A program made the translations under genes and the position numbers. Under the pieces are notes generated by a model. The model ran no database searches and had not been told where the DNA came from. It was given only the letters and a program-made list of their open reading frames with translations. From Granulicella arctica (GTDB taxonomy: Bacteria > Acidobacteriota > Terriglobia > Terriglobales > Acidobacteriaceae), in assembly GCF_025685605.1 (NCBI RefSeq), contig NZ_JAGTUT010000001.1, forward strand, positions 3,720,001-3,784,000: a stretch of 64,000 bases of DNA, given 5' to 3'. Numbering within the stretch: position 1 is the stretch's first letter; each line of letters begins with the position of its first letter. Below are positions 1-8,477 of the stretch, piece by piece.

Positions 1-860
1 AAAGGCGCGAAGATCCGATCGAGCAGATGGCCGGTGATGAGGCGGCCCACGATGCCGGAGAGCCCGAGCATGGAGAGAGCGAGGGCGGCGCTCGAAGATG
101 TGATCGAACGACCGGTGAGGAGAGCGGCGAGATGGGCGATCGCACCATTGATGCTGAGTGCGGAGAGCATGACAGGGATCGCGATCAGCCAGAAGATACT
201 TGTTCTCAGAACCTGACCAATTTTGAGGTTTTCAGAGACAGTGATTGGTTCGACCTTCGTGACAGGGCTGTTACGCACCATCAACGTTGTGAGCGGAATA
301 CCAAGCAGGGCAATCGCGCCAAGCACGAGGTACGCGCTGCGCCAGCCTTGTGTCGTAATCATGTGCTGGGTCAAGAGCGGAAGGAGGATCGAGCCGGTTC
401 CACTTCCAGTCAGAACTAATGCGAGGGCGAGACCGCGCCGCTGGTCGAACCAAGTAAGCACCGCGCGCGAGTAGGCCAGCTGCGCGGTTCCGTTGCCGAC
501 GATCCCAATCACCACATACGTTGCATAGAACTGGCCGATGTGTCCCCTGAGCAAAGAGAGAGATGCCAGGGAGGACGCGAAGACGACGATAGATGGCAGG
601 ATGATTCTGCGTGGCGGAAGGCGATCGAGAAGCGATCCGATCATCGGGGAGCATGCAGCCACAGTCAGAGCGGTGATCGCGAACCCCCGCGATATGGCTT
701 CACGCTTCCATCCAAACGACAGTTGCAACGGTGTAAGAAAGAGGCTGAAGGTGAAGGGCACGATAGCCGCAAAGCTGACCATCACGCCGACAAAGGCAGC
801 GAAGGTGATTCGCCAGCCTGTGTAGCGCAGTGAGCTTTCGTTGAAGTCATGATCAGGCAT
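1..860 (-). CDS. MFS transporter, C-terminus cut by window edge
   Basis: Reading the minus strand from ATG at 858-860 gives an open frame to the window edge, 286 residues, beginning MPDHDFNESSLRYTGWRITF. It has the alternating hydrophobic helices of a major facilitator carrier. An RRGLALALVLTGSGTGS stretch resembles the helix 4-5 region of the oxalate/monocarboxylate-type (OFA-like) branch, and LLDRLPPRRI resembles the helix 2-3 loop. About nine membrane segments are visible and the remainder lies outside the window. It would act in the inner membrane. The substrate cannot be read from sequence. No partner gene is adjacent; the next features upstream are gene remnants. Confidence 0.8.
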   Translation of the reverse strand, partial: MPDHDFNESSLRYTGWRITFAAFVGVMVSFAAIVPFTFSLFLTPLQLSFGWKREAISRGFAITALTVAACSPMIGSLLDRLPPRRIILPSIVVFASSLASLSLLRGHIGQFYATYVVIGIVGNGTAQLAYSRAVLTWFDQRRGLALALVLTGSGTGSILLPLLTQHMITTQGWRSAYLVLGAIALLGIPLTTLMVRNSPVTKVEPITVSENLKIGQVLRTSIFWLIAIPVMLSALSINGAIAHLAALLTGRSITSSSAALALSMLGLSGIVGRLITGHLLDRIFAP

Positions 861-1119
861 GAACGCGGCCGCCGTCGGAAGAGATGGAGTTCTCGACGTT
901 GCTAGATAGATCGGGCGACGCCCATTGCAGCACTAAGATAAACATCGGATCCTTTAGAAGTGACTCTCAAGAACAGGCCCGAGTGTACGTTTCTAAGCGT
1001 GCAATGCACTCCGCGCATCGATGTATTTTGATCTCATGCTTTCGGTGTAGATCCGGCTTTGCGACTAAGGGTCGCTTTCACATCGAGTTTTTTGCCCAAC
1101 TGGTTGACTCTTGGAAGAT

Positions 1120-1437
1120 CTATTTAGCGCTGTTGTAGTTCGCCGGGCATTCTGTAACAGGAGCGTAGGTCAACCGAATCGTGTTTTCGACGTTTAGTTC
1201 GGTTGTAATTCAGCGGAGCGCCGGCACAGGGCCCGAGAAGAACGGCTTACCGCCACCAAGCACAGTGGGGCGTAAGTAGATTCGATATTCATCAATTCGA
1301 CCAAGCTCGATGAGCGTTCCAGCCCGACCCGGGCCTCCGACCTCAATTTCCCCAGCGAATTGTGTCTTTAGTTCGCGGATCATCCCCTCGATGTTATCGG
1401 CGACAAGCCTTGCATTGGGCTCGATTGACTTAGTAAA
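1120..1437 (-). pseudogene. Remnant of a RibD C-terminal-domain (dihydrofolate-reductase-like) protein
   Basis: The minus frame reads SIEPNARLVADNIEGMIREL, then FAGEIEVGGPGRAGTLIELG, then IDEYRIYLRPTVLGGGKPFF. This is the typical C-terminal half of small RibD-C/DHFR-like reductases of about 180-190 residues. A TGA at 1210-1212 interrupts the frame, but the same frame continues beyond it as TIRLTYAPV, the expected C-terminal end, to a TAG at 1120-1122. The N-terminal half, including the nucleotide-binding start, is missing. Similarity stops near 1437, where an Hcp remnant on the other strand begins. It is not expected to be functional. Confidence 0.75.
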
Positions 1438-1896
1438 CACGAAGACTTCGTCATCACCAAATACCTGGACGTATCGTCGCCGAAGCTGTACGAGATGTAT
1501 TCGTCCGGCAAGCACATCTCCAGGGTGACCATCGATCTTATGCGAGCCTCAGGTGACACTCCGGTGAAGTATATGGTGATTGAAATGGATCAGGTCGTCA
1601 TTTCGAGGGTGGCCCACGAAGGGATGATAGGCGAGAGTCGTCCGACAGAGGCTGTGTCGTTCGACTACGGCGTCATCAAGTGGACGTATATTGACCCGCT
1701 ACAACGTGAAGGGAGCTAAGGCGGCAACGTAAGAGGCGGCTGGAGTCTTATCGAGAACAAGATCCCGGCCCCGTAGGTTGCGAAAGCTGAAGCTCCTCCG
1801 AAGGAGCCTGTGTCGAGCGCTAAAGCTGAACCCAAAAAGGGAATCGGTTTGGTGAAGACACCTGCCAACGCGAGTTTGCGAAAGAAGTCAGCTTAG
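1438..1896 (+). pseudogene. Remnant of an Hcp-family type VI secretion tube protein
   Basis: One continuous plus frame reads EDFVITKYLDVSSPKLYEMY, SGKHISRVTIDLMRASGD, then TEAVSFDYGVIKWTY and, after a TAA at 1717-1719, GGNVRGGWSLIENKIPAP. These match the middle and C-terminal parts of Hcp (COG3157), the hexameric tube subunit of type VI secretion. A second in-frame stop (TAG, 1774-1776) is followed by a Lys/Ala/Pro-rich tail that ends at a TAG at 1894-1896. About 55 N-terminal residues of a normal Hcp are absent. Two nonsense codons and the missing start mark it as dead. No other T6SS gene is in the window. Confidence 0.75.
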
Positions 1897-2067
1897 GCGT
1901 TAAAAGGTTAGCAAAACCCGCAGTATGTTCTTTTTTGCTCGTGGTAAGGTTTCATCAGATTTGGTGCTGGGTAGGGGTGTCAGCGAGACTGGGAGACAAG
2001 AACAAGCTCATCGATCCCTTGTATTTCAGGCTAAATAGTTTATTCTACTTAGTTTAGGGGGAAGTGG

Positions 2068-2155
2068 TGGCGGAGAGACAGGGATTCGAACCCTGGATAC
2101 CTTGCGGTATACACGCTTTCCAAGCGTGCGCCTTCAGCCACTCGGCCATCTCTCC
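2068..2155 (-). tRNA. tRNA-Ser(GGA)
   Basis: On the minus strand the sequence folds as a class II tRNA. The acceptor GGAGAGA pairs with TCTCTCC, the D arm carries GGCCGAGTGG, and the anticodon loop TTGGAAA (anticodon GGA) sits in an ACGC/GCGT stem. A long variable arm (ATACCGCAAGGTAT) and the T loop GGTTCGAATCC follow. CCA is encoded (2068-2070). It decodes UCC/UCU. The next gene downstream is not on the same strand, so it is probably monocistronic. Confidence 0.95.
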
Positions 2156-2193
2156 GCAAGCGGTGACTTAGCAAATCTAACACAATCCGCAGT

Positions 2194-3939
2194 TCAGGGT
2201 AGTTGCGCCTCCAGGTTTTGGTGCAAGATGGGCGTGGTACTCAGATCGATTGGGATCCCCTGTCCAAGGTAGTGTGCGAGGGTCGCAGGATCTTTCCAGC
2301 GCACATTCCATCCGTCCTTGATGGCGACAAGAATATACCGGCCACGCGCGACATCGCGAAGGTGAAAGCCTCCGCTCGTATCAGTCTGCGCACGAAGTAT
2401 CGTAGCGAAGCTGTCGGGACTACCCAACATTGCAGGCACCAGCAACACCATCGCACCCGGCAACGGCTTCTGCTGCAGGGTTGCGACGCCCTTCACACTT
2501 GCATGGCCTGAGACAACGCGGAACGTGAGCTGTGGGTTGCCATCATGAATGGAGATGACGTGCCCTCTGATCTCTGCATGAGTGCCCGACAGACCCAGCA
2601 GGTAATCACCCTGTGCGCTCAACACGCTGACTTCATACCTGCCAGGTTCGAGATGAACGAAACCGTCACCCCCATCACGAAATCCTCGAAAGCCTCGTGC
2701 TGGTCTCTCACCCTCGCCCTGCTCGATGGTTCTTTCGGCGATCACTGAGCCTTCACGAAGATTCCTGGCCTGTCCTTCAGGAAACACAACACTCCGACCC
2801 GTCTCCACGTTCGTGAAGCGCAGCCTTACCGGCCGTGCACCCTCCGTAAGATCAAAATGAATGGCGGTGACGATCGTAGATTCTGCAGAGTTCAGGTCCA
2901 GTGTTCGAGGCGAACCCGGTCCGATGTGCAGGATGGATGGCTGTCGTTCCGCTCCACCTGTGACCTCATAGGTCCCTGGCGCTAAACCTCCAACGTCGAT
3001 CCTGCCCTGTGTATCGACTGTCGGATGAATAGGCTGATTCAGCGACGCTCCATTTGGCAATAGTTGTCGGATTTGGGGCACATTCGCACGGCGGTTATTG
3101 TCAGCTTTGCTTGCAGCGCCACTCAGATGGACCGAGGGTACTGGCGCCAGGCGTAGATCCGCTTGAAATGTGTCACCACCTATAAGCGTTACAGTGCCCG
3201 CCGCTGCCGAGTCTGTAACACTGGGGTACCAGGTCAACGGATAGGCAACATCGAGGGTACTGTCACTCGGCAGCGAAGCGTCGACACTGCTTCCGCCCTG
3301 CGAATCATTAGTGCGAACCGCACTTTCTGCATACCATGGCTGTGCCTGCACCATCACCTGATAGCGACCTGCTGCCAGGGCTGTGAACTCATAGTGCCCC
3401 AGATCATCAGGCCGCGTTGTCCCGCGTGTCTGCCAACTGACACTTACCTGGTCCGAAGGCGTTTCAGCAGCCGTGAGCAGCATCACCTGCGCACCACTGC
3501 GTACCGCTTCGCCAGCCTCGTCCAGAATGTAGCCGCTGATCGATCCATTGGATGTGATCCGGAACTTTATATCGACCGAAGGCATTGCCACGGTCAGGAC
3601 TACGCCAGTGAAAAACGTGCCGTGCTCCTCGAAAGCCGCGCTTCGAAATCCTGGAGCGGTCGCAACAAGCTTCCATGTGCCAGCGCTGCTGACAGGAATG
3701 ACGAAGTTACCGCTATCGTCACTGCTTGCAGATGCAGACTCACTCTCAGAGTTTCTGTTGGCATCAGCGGTCTCTTTGACAAGAGTTGCCGTGACCCGAC
3801 CATGACGAACCGCGCTCCCGTCGGCGCCACTTAGAACGCCACGGATACTGTAGCTCTGCGCATGACAGATCGTGCCAACTCCGGACAGAGTTAGGAACAT
3901 CAGGATGAAGGTGAGCAGGGAAGTAGAGGATCTCATCAA
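2194..3939 (-). CDS. Secreted carboxypeptidase-regulatory-like domain protein
   Basis: 581 residues. An N-terminal signal peptide (MMRSSTSLLTFILMFLTLSG, cleavage probably after CHAQ) is followed by a chain of beta-sandwich carboxypeptidase-regulatory/CNA-B-like modules. Recognisable module phrases are SIRGVLSGADGSAVRHGRV, SGYILDEAGEAVRSGAQV, LGHYEFTALAAGRYQVMV and GGFHLRDVARGRYILVAIKD. Such proteins are abundant in Acidobacteria and are thought to be cell-surface or periplasmic scaffolds; no catalytic motif is seen. The start overlaps the end of the upstream gene by 4 bp (ATGA), so the two are translationally coupled and probably work together. The specific function is unknown. Confidence 0.75.
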   Translation of the reverse strand: MMRSSTSLLTFILMFLTLSGVGTICHAQSYSIRGVLSGADGSAVRHGRVTATLVKETADANRNSESESASASSDDSGNFVIPVSSAGTWKLVATAPGFRSAAFEEHGTFFTGVVLTVAMPSVDIKFRITSNGSISGYILDEAGEAVRSGAQVMLLTAAETPSDQVSVSWQTRGTTRPDDLGHYEFTALAAGRYQVMVQAQPWYAESAVRTNDSQGGSSVDASLPSDSTLDVAYPLTWYPSVTDSAAAGTVTLIGGDTFQADLRLAPVPSVHLSGAASKADNNRRANVPQIRQLLPNGASLNQPIHPTVDTQGRIDVGGLAPGTYEVTGGAERQPSILHIGPGSPRTLDLNSAESTIVTAIHFDLTEGARPVRLRFTNVETGRSVVFPEGQARNLREGSVIAERTIEQGEGERPARGFRGFRDGGDGFVHLEPGRYEVSVLSAQGDYLLGLSGTHAEIRGHVISIHDGNPQLTFRVVSGHASVKGVATLQQKPLPGAMVLLVPAMLGSPDSFATILRAQTDTSGGFHLRDVARGRYILVAIKDGWNVRWKDPATLAHYLGQGIPIDLSTTPILHQNLEAQLP

Positions 3940-5516
3940 CGCGATTCATCGAATGGTGCAAGTTCCAGATTGAGTGTGCTCTGATCGGTTGAGTTCAAAG
4001 TTACGGATCGCAGCTCGCCACCGAAAGCCGTAAGCGTCTCCTGGTCCTCAAAGTTGAGATCATGCTTGTGCTCGAAAGCAATCACTCGATATGTTCCGGG
4101 AGCGATGTTCGGACGACTATACGAACCATCTGCACTCGAATGGATCATGACGATTGGTGTGGCACTCGGTGTACTGCTGATCAGATAAATCCAGGCAGCC
4201 ACGGGCCGGCCATCGTGCCGCACCGTACCCGTCAGACTGGCAGTCTTGTTGCTCGCTACGATGCGGATCGGCACAGCACCTGCTCCTGGAACAATCACCA
4301 GATCTTGCCGAAGCAAATCGCTGGTGCCATAGGTTGCAGATTGGATGAACCACGTTGCCCCTAGGGAGCGAAGTCGATAGGTTCCCGCAGCCGGGTTGAA
4401 GAAAGGCATCTGACTTCCTCTTAGCACAGGACGTTCCGAGTTGTAGGAATTATCGCCAAAGTCATCCTGCGTGCTTTCCAGCGACAGATCCAGGTCTGAT
4501 ACACTCGGCGGCGTGTTATTGGACGAAGCCGGATCGGATCGAAGCTCAATGGGTACAGGACTCACGAACGAGAAAAGAAGCGTCAAGCCCCCAATCTCGC
4601 GGTCACCAACAGTGATGCGTGTCTCAGCCTCCATACCGAGGTCTGCGCCCTCCTTTCTCGCTTTTACCAGGTAGGTTCCGCTTGGTATATCCATTCGAAT
4701 AGAACCAGGGGTACCTGTCGGCGTTGCCCGCAAAGGAAACTCGTCGCCATCCGCATCGTAGGCCGTCATCCTCAGGTTGCCGCGGCCCGGATCAGGTTCT
4801 AGACGCGCAGTGACGGTGACGGTTCGAGCAAGTTTCGCACGCAGTTCAAAGTGCTGAGTCTCTCCACCGCGGGCAAGGACCGTACGGGCAAATCCGGATG
4901 AGCTTTGTTCAGGAAATGATAGTGGCAGCACGACTTCTGCGCGAAGCGAGGTTGCAGGGCTGAAGAGGACTCGCAATACATACTCGCCCGGGTTCACGGC
5001 CAATCGGAACGCACCATGATCGTCTGTACGGGTCACAGCAGTTTGCGTCCATCGATGGCCAAGCATGTCATACGAACTTCGTTTTGCCTGGACGAGTAAG
5101 CCAGCCAGAATCTCGCCGCTCGGCGCGGTCAGTTCTCCGGTCAGAATCGCCTCCGGGTAAATTCGAAGGTCAATCGTCGTGTCGGGAAATGGAGCATGAA
5201 GAGTTATGCTGGCTGACTCGCTCAGATCCGGGCTTGGGTAATAGCCGGGTTTCATGGCTGTGATCGTCAGACTTTGATCTTGCGCGACACATTGAAACCT
5301 CCCCTCGGAATCCGTCAAGACACCACGTCCTCCACAACGAATCAGGACGCGATTCACGGGTTGACCTGTTACAGCATTAATTGCACGGCCAGAAATGTTG
5401 GAAGTTCCAGCGTCCACACGGGGTGATGAAAGTGGCAAAGGGCTCTGTGCTTGTGAATGCCTGACGTATGCAAACGAAAGAAGTGACAAAAGGCATCCAG
5501 CCACCCGCAACGACAT
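3936..5516 (-). CDS. Secreted carboxypeptidase-regulatory-like domain protein
   Basis: 526 residues from the ATG at 5514-5516, chosen because it directly opens a signal peptide (MSLRVAGCLLSLLSFAYVRH, cleavage near SQAQ). A GTG 24 bp upstream (5538-5540) preceded by GGGGA is a credible alternative start. The body consists of repeated beta-sandwich modules: ISGRAINAVTGQPVNRVLI, LTGELTAPSGEILAGLLVQA, DHGAFRLAVNPGEYVLRV and TGTVRHDGRPVAAWIYLISS. It has no enzyme motif. It is the first gene of a coupled pair with the next gene (4-bp overlap), which has the same architecture, so the pair looks like an ancient duplication. Surface or periplasmic location is inferred. Confidence 0.7.
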   Translation of the reverse strand: MSLRVAGCLLSLLSFAYVRHSQAQSPLPLSSPRVDAGTSNISGRAINAVTGQPVNRVLIRCGGRGVLTDSEGRFQCVAQDQSLTITAMKPGYYPSPDLSESASITLHAPFPDTTIDLRIYPEAILTGELTAPSGEILAGLLVQAKRSSYDMLGHRWTQTAVTRTDDHGAFRLAVNPGEYVLRVLFSPATSLRAEVVLPLSFPEQSSSGFARTVLARGGETQHFELRAKLARTVTVTARLEPDPGRGNLRMTAYDADGDEFPLRATPTGTPGSIRMDIPSGTYLVKARKEGADLGMEAETRITVGDREIGGLTLLFSFVSPVPIELRSDPASSNNTPPSVSDLDLSLESTQDDFGDNSYNSERPVLRGSQMPFFNPAAGTYRLRSLGATWFIQSATYGTSDLLRQDLVIVPGAGAVPIRIVASNKTASLTGTVRHDGRPVAAWIYLISSTPSATPIVMIHSSADGSYSRPNIAPGTYRVIAFEHKHDLNFEDQETLTAFGGELRSVTLNSTDQSTLNLELAPFDESR

Positions 5517-5649
5517 GTAGGAAATTGGCGGCAACACTATACGTAATCCCCAGATAGAGCAATCATAAGACGAGAGAGTCAGGGTGTGAGAGAGCAAGCG
5601 GTACCGAAAGTCTGCAGACGATAGCCGTTATGTATAGTCGATCTGTAGC

Positions 5650-5800
5650 GGCTCGTTAGAAATGTCATGGTCTGGCTCGTTAGAACTGTCAGGTTCTAAG
5701 GATGGCATGGATTTCTATGAGCGAGCGCGATCTGAGACGGATTGAAATATTGAGCGATGTGCGGTTTGGACGTCGGACCGTGGCTGCAGCTCAGGGCTGA
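5650..5800 (+). mobile_element. Left-end stub of an ISNCY-like insertion sequence
   Basis: Two near-identical direct repeats GGCTCGTTAGAA (at 5650 and 5674), each followed by a TGTCA variant, precede an ATG at 5717. That ATG opens MSERDLRRIEILSDVRFGRR and TVAAAQ before a TGA at 5798. This is the characteristic N-terminus of ISNCY (IS1202-group) transposases, where a helix-turn-helix follows. The rest of the transposase and the right end are absent, so only the terminal repeat region and about 27 codons survive. Family assignment is from memory of the N-terminal signature. Confidence 0.55.
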
Positions 5801-6378
5801 CCCACAAGGCGCTTCATCTGAGAGGGAGGAACCTCGATCCAATCTACAGATTAAGGTGGTATGCCGAGCGCCCCGAAAGCCGTTAAGTCCGGCAGGATCG
5901 TCGGGGAAATAGTACCCAGCCTTCATGTACGCACGAATTCCTGGCGTAAAGATTGAGGCGGAGGCGCTTGGTGGCATTCCCATTGTCATGAATATGGAGG
6001 CCTTTCGTTGTTCCAGAGTGGCGTGCATCGGGTTGTCTCCAGAGCCACCATGACTAACATCAGAGCGGTGATCCGTATGCTCTTACATCTGTACTTCCCG
6101 TTCGCGGTGTTTTCGTCCGTTTCGAAATCTGAGAGCATTTGTCGATCCGTCGTATTTACGACTTCTACAAAATCACACTTTGAAGCTGCTGGTCCGCCTA
6201 TTGCTGTTTCGGGATTTTGCGCAGCGTAGTCTTCTCATGCCGCGTGTCCGGTACCGCTGCACCTATGTCACTGTGGCGACCATCCTTATCGCCATCGCCA
6301 GAAACTTTATAAGCTGGGGCATATAAATTACAGAGCTACTCCTAAGTGTTTGATGGCAGGATAGTTGAAGAGTAAAGT
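5801..6378. other. Intergenic stretch without a recognisable gene
   Basis: Nothing here looks like an intact gene. A minus-strand open frame ending in the IS stub (start near 6028) contains a phrase FTPGIRAYMKAGYYFPDD, which could be the decayed end of a real protein, but I do not recognise the family. Together with the IS stub and the attachment-like sequence that follows, the stretch looks like eroded mobile DNA. Confidence 0.4.
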
Positions 6379-6400
6379 CGATTTCCCACCGGCTCCACCA
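6379..6400 (+). other. tRNA/tmRNA 3'-end-like sequence, possible attachment-site relic
   Basis: The sequence CGATTTCCCACCGGCTCCAC continued by CA resembles the T-arm plus acceptor 3' half and CCA of a tRNA or of tmRNA (ssrA, whose 3' end usually reads ...CCACC..CTCCACCA). No 5' half is present, so it is not an RNA gene. Such 3' fragments are left at one end of elements that integrate into tRNA or ssrA genes. It lies next to an IS stub. No integrase is in the window. Confidence 0.4.
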
Positions 6401-6419
6401 TAAAATTTTAGTTGTACCT

Positions 6420-6454
6420 AAAGACCGAGCGGGAGTTCTCCCGTTACGGTCTTT
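6420..6454. terminator. Bipartite hairpin at the end of the membrane-protein gene
   Basis: AAAGACCG pairs with CGGTCTTT (8 bp), enclosing a second perfect stem CGGGAG/CTCCCG. The minus gene's TAA at 6444-6446 sits inside the hairpin. A/T tracts on both sides suggest it can work in both directions. Confidence 0.6.
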
Positions 6455-7127
6455 GTGCGTTTCGGCCAGCTAGTTTTCTGAAGATTACAAGGTGGCAGAG
6501 GATGACGGATGGAACGAGGAACGCGGGGAGCAGGATGAACGGGAAGCTGAGGATGGCGACGGTCGGCTGGTGGAAGGCGAGTTGCTGAAAGCGGAAGGGC
6601 GCTGAGAGCATGGCGCGAACAAAGGCGTTCAGGACGCTGAGGAGTGCGAGGGAGTTCCAAATCAACAGGCCTCTGCGGCCAACATGGCCTTTGCTGAAGG
6701 CCCACCAGATAAGCGGTGCTGTGAGGCCGAAGAGAATGTCGACGTTGCCTGCTTCGAAGGTCATCAGGGCGGGGACCTGCTTGTAGAGAAAGAGCCAGTA
6801 GAGATTAATCTCGACGAGGATGCGGATGGAGTGCAGGAGAACCAACCACTTGAGGTCCATAGTGTTGAAGAAACGGTGTCCTAAGGGTGCCAAAAACAGA
6901 GCGGCGATCATAAGGACTGGTGGGACGATCGCCAGAATGAGGCGGGGTGGCAGGGTGTTCGTGACCAGGTAGAAGCCGGAAAGAGCGATTTTGGACTGGA
7001 TCCCCATCCATAGGATTGCACCCAGAATTGCGGGTTTTGAGGCGCGGACGGCTTTGCTGAAGAGGGCCAGTGCAACGACGACGGTCAGGAAAAAAAAAGC
7101 GATGATCGGTAGTGGCAGGGGACTCAT
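6444..7127 (-). CDS. Multi-pass membrane protein, function unknown
   Basis: 227 residues with about seven hydrophobic segments from the first residues (MSPLPLPIIAFFFLTVVVAL) to the end (LLPAFLVPSVILCHLVIF). Polar phrases such as FNTMDLKWLVLLHSIRI and TFEAGNVDILFGLTAPLIWW lie between the helices. I recognise no named family; similar conserved hypothetical membrane proteins occur in soil bacteria. It is monocistronic: a terminator hairpin overlaps its stop and 265 bp separate its start from the divergent gnd gene. No catalytic or transport motif could be identified. Confidence 0.65.
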   Translation of the reverse strand: MSPLPLPIIAFFFLTVVVALALFSKAVRASKPAILGAILWMGIQSKIALSGFYLVTNTLPPRLILAIVPPVLMIAALFLAPLGHRFFNTMDLKWLVLLHSIRILVEINLYWLFLYKQVPALMTFEAGNVDILFGLTAPLIWWAFSKGHVGRRGLLIWNSLALLSVLNAFVRAMLSAPFRFQQLAFHQPTVAILSFPFILLPAFLVPSVILCHLVIFRKLAGRNAQRP

Positions 7128-7392
7128 TTGGGACCTTTCACTTGGGTGGTTTTAATCCCTGATCGTTGGGTTCCGGAATAGTATGTCGAGTGAGCATCAT
7201 CACTCATGCGGGATTCGCCGTACAGCTACTTCTGCTGACGAAGGTCAGCGAGGTGACTTTTTAGCCGTGATTCAACAAAGTCCGCGGGTGCTTGTTGTAG
7301 ATTGCTACAGAGATGCAGCGACTTGTTACGGGTTAGCGGCGTGCATCGGAGATAATGGTGCAACGTCAGGACGTTGATAGGAGCTTTGCAAT

Positions 7393-8412
7393 ATGCAGAT
7401 AGCGATGGTTGGATTAGGGAGAATGGGCGCGAACATGGTTCGCCGTCTTCTCAGGGGCGGTCATGAGTGCGTGGTGTTCGATCGTAGCCAGGATGCGGTC
7501 GAGGGTCTGGTGAAAGAGGGCGCGACCGGCGCGACTTCGTTACAAGACATGATTGGCAAGCTGAAGACGCCGCGTGCGGTATGGTTGATGGTCCCGGCGG
7601 GCGCTGTGGATGCGACGATCGACGAGCTTCATCCGCTGCTCGAGGCGCATGACATCATCATTGATGGCGGCAACTCGCACTATGTCGATGATCTGGAGCG
7701 CGCAAAGTTTGTGGGTAAGGACGGCGTCAAGTGGGTGGACGTCGGGACGAGCGGCGGTGTTGCCGGACTCGACCGTGGCTATTGCCTGATGATTGGCGGC
7801 GAGGATGAGGCGGTCAACTATCTGGACCCGATCTTTAAGACGCTGGCCCCGGGACGTGGGACGATCGAGCGTACTCCGGGCCGCGACAAGGCTGCGGCGA
7901 CGACCGCTGAGGAGGGATATCTTCACTGTGGGCCTCCGGGCGCAGGACATTTTGTGAAGATGGTCCATAACGGGATTGAATACGGCATGATGGCGGCGTA
8001 TGCGGAGGGGTTGAACATCCTGAAGCATGCCAACGTCGGCAATACGCAGGAGAGCTTCGATGCGGAGACGGCACCGATGCGGGAGCCGGATCACTATAAG
8101 TACGATCTGCCCATTCCTGAGGTCGCGGAGGTGTGGCGGCGCGGAAGCGTTGTTTCTTCGTGGCTGCTGGACCTGACAGCGACGGCGCTGGTTGAGTCTC
8201 CGACGCTTGAGAACTATGGCGGTCGAGTGTCTGACTCTGGCGAAGGCCGGTGGACGTCTATCGCTGCTATCGACGAGGGTGTACCGGCAGACGTGCTGAC
8301 GGCGGCACTCTTCTCGCGGTTTACGTCACAGGCGAATGGCACGTATGCGAACAAACTGCTTTCGGCGATGCGCTACCAGTTCGGTGGGCACAAGGAAAAG
8401 AAGGCAGAGTAG
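7393..8412 (+). CDS. gnd: 6-phosphogluconate dehydrogenase, decarboxylating (short NAD-type)
   Basis: 339 residues, the length of the shorter GntZ/YqeC class and not the ~470-residue enterobacterial form. It converts 6-phosphogluconate to ribulose 5-phosphate and CO2 in the cytoplasm. The Rossmann motif is [19 protein letters not shown] near residue 4. The substrate-site glycines are in [20 protein letters not shown], and the catalytic region [19 protein letters not shown] holds the conserved Lys and His-Asn. An insertion of about 20 residues ([20 protein letters not shown]) lies just before that motif. A rho-independent terminator follows at 8434. It is the last plus-strand gene before the opposed radical SAM operon. 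Confidence 0.9.
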   Translation: MQIAMVGLGRMGANMVRRLLRGGHECVVFDRSQDAVEGLVKEGATGATSLQDMIGKLKTPRAVWLMVPAGAVDATIDELHPLLEAHDIIIDGGNSHYVDDLERAKFVGKDGVKWVDVGTSGGVAGLDRGYCLMIGGEDEAVNYLDPIFKTLAPGRGTIERTPGRDKAAATTAEEGYLHCGPPGAGHFVKMVHNGIEYGMMAAYAEGLNILKHANVGNTQESFDAETAPMREPDHYKYDLPIPEVAEVWRRGSVVSSWLLDLTATALVESPTLENYGGRVSDSGEGRWTSIAAIDEGVPADVLTAALFSRFTSQANGTYANKLLSAMRYQFGGHKEKKAE

Positions 8413-8433
8413 ATGTTTTGAAGGCAGGATCGT

Positions 8434-8471
8434 GCGGCGTCCGGGTTCCATCCTGGACGCCGTCGCTTTTT
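8434..8471 (+). terminator. Rho-independent terminator after gnd
   Basis: GGCGTCC (8436-8442) pairs with GGACGCC (8455-8461), with further partial pairing outside and in the loop, followed by TTTTT. It separates gnd from the convergent operon whose last gene stops at 8478. Confidence 0.8.
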
Positions 8472-8477
8472 AAGCCG

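Noticed and set aside
884..1138. 84-codon plus open frame between the MFS gene and the reductase relic
   Set aside because: No ribosome site, unusual Cys/Arg-rich composition, and overlap with the end of the reductase remnant.
5696..6028. 110-codon minus open frame across the IS stub
   Set aside because: It runs antisense through the transposase stub and has no ribosome site. One phrase near its start may be a decayed gene, but no family was recognised.
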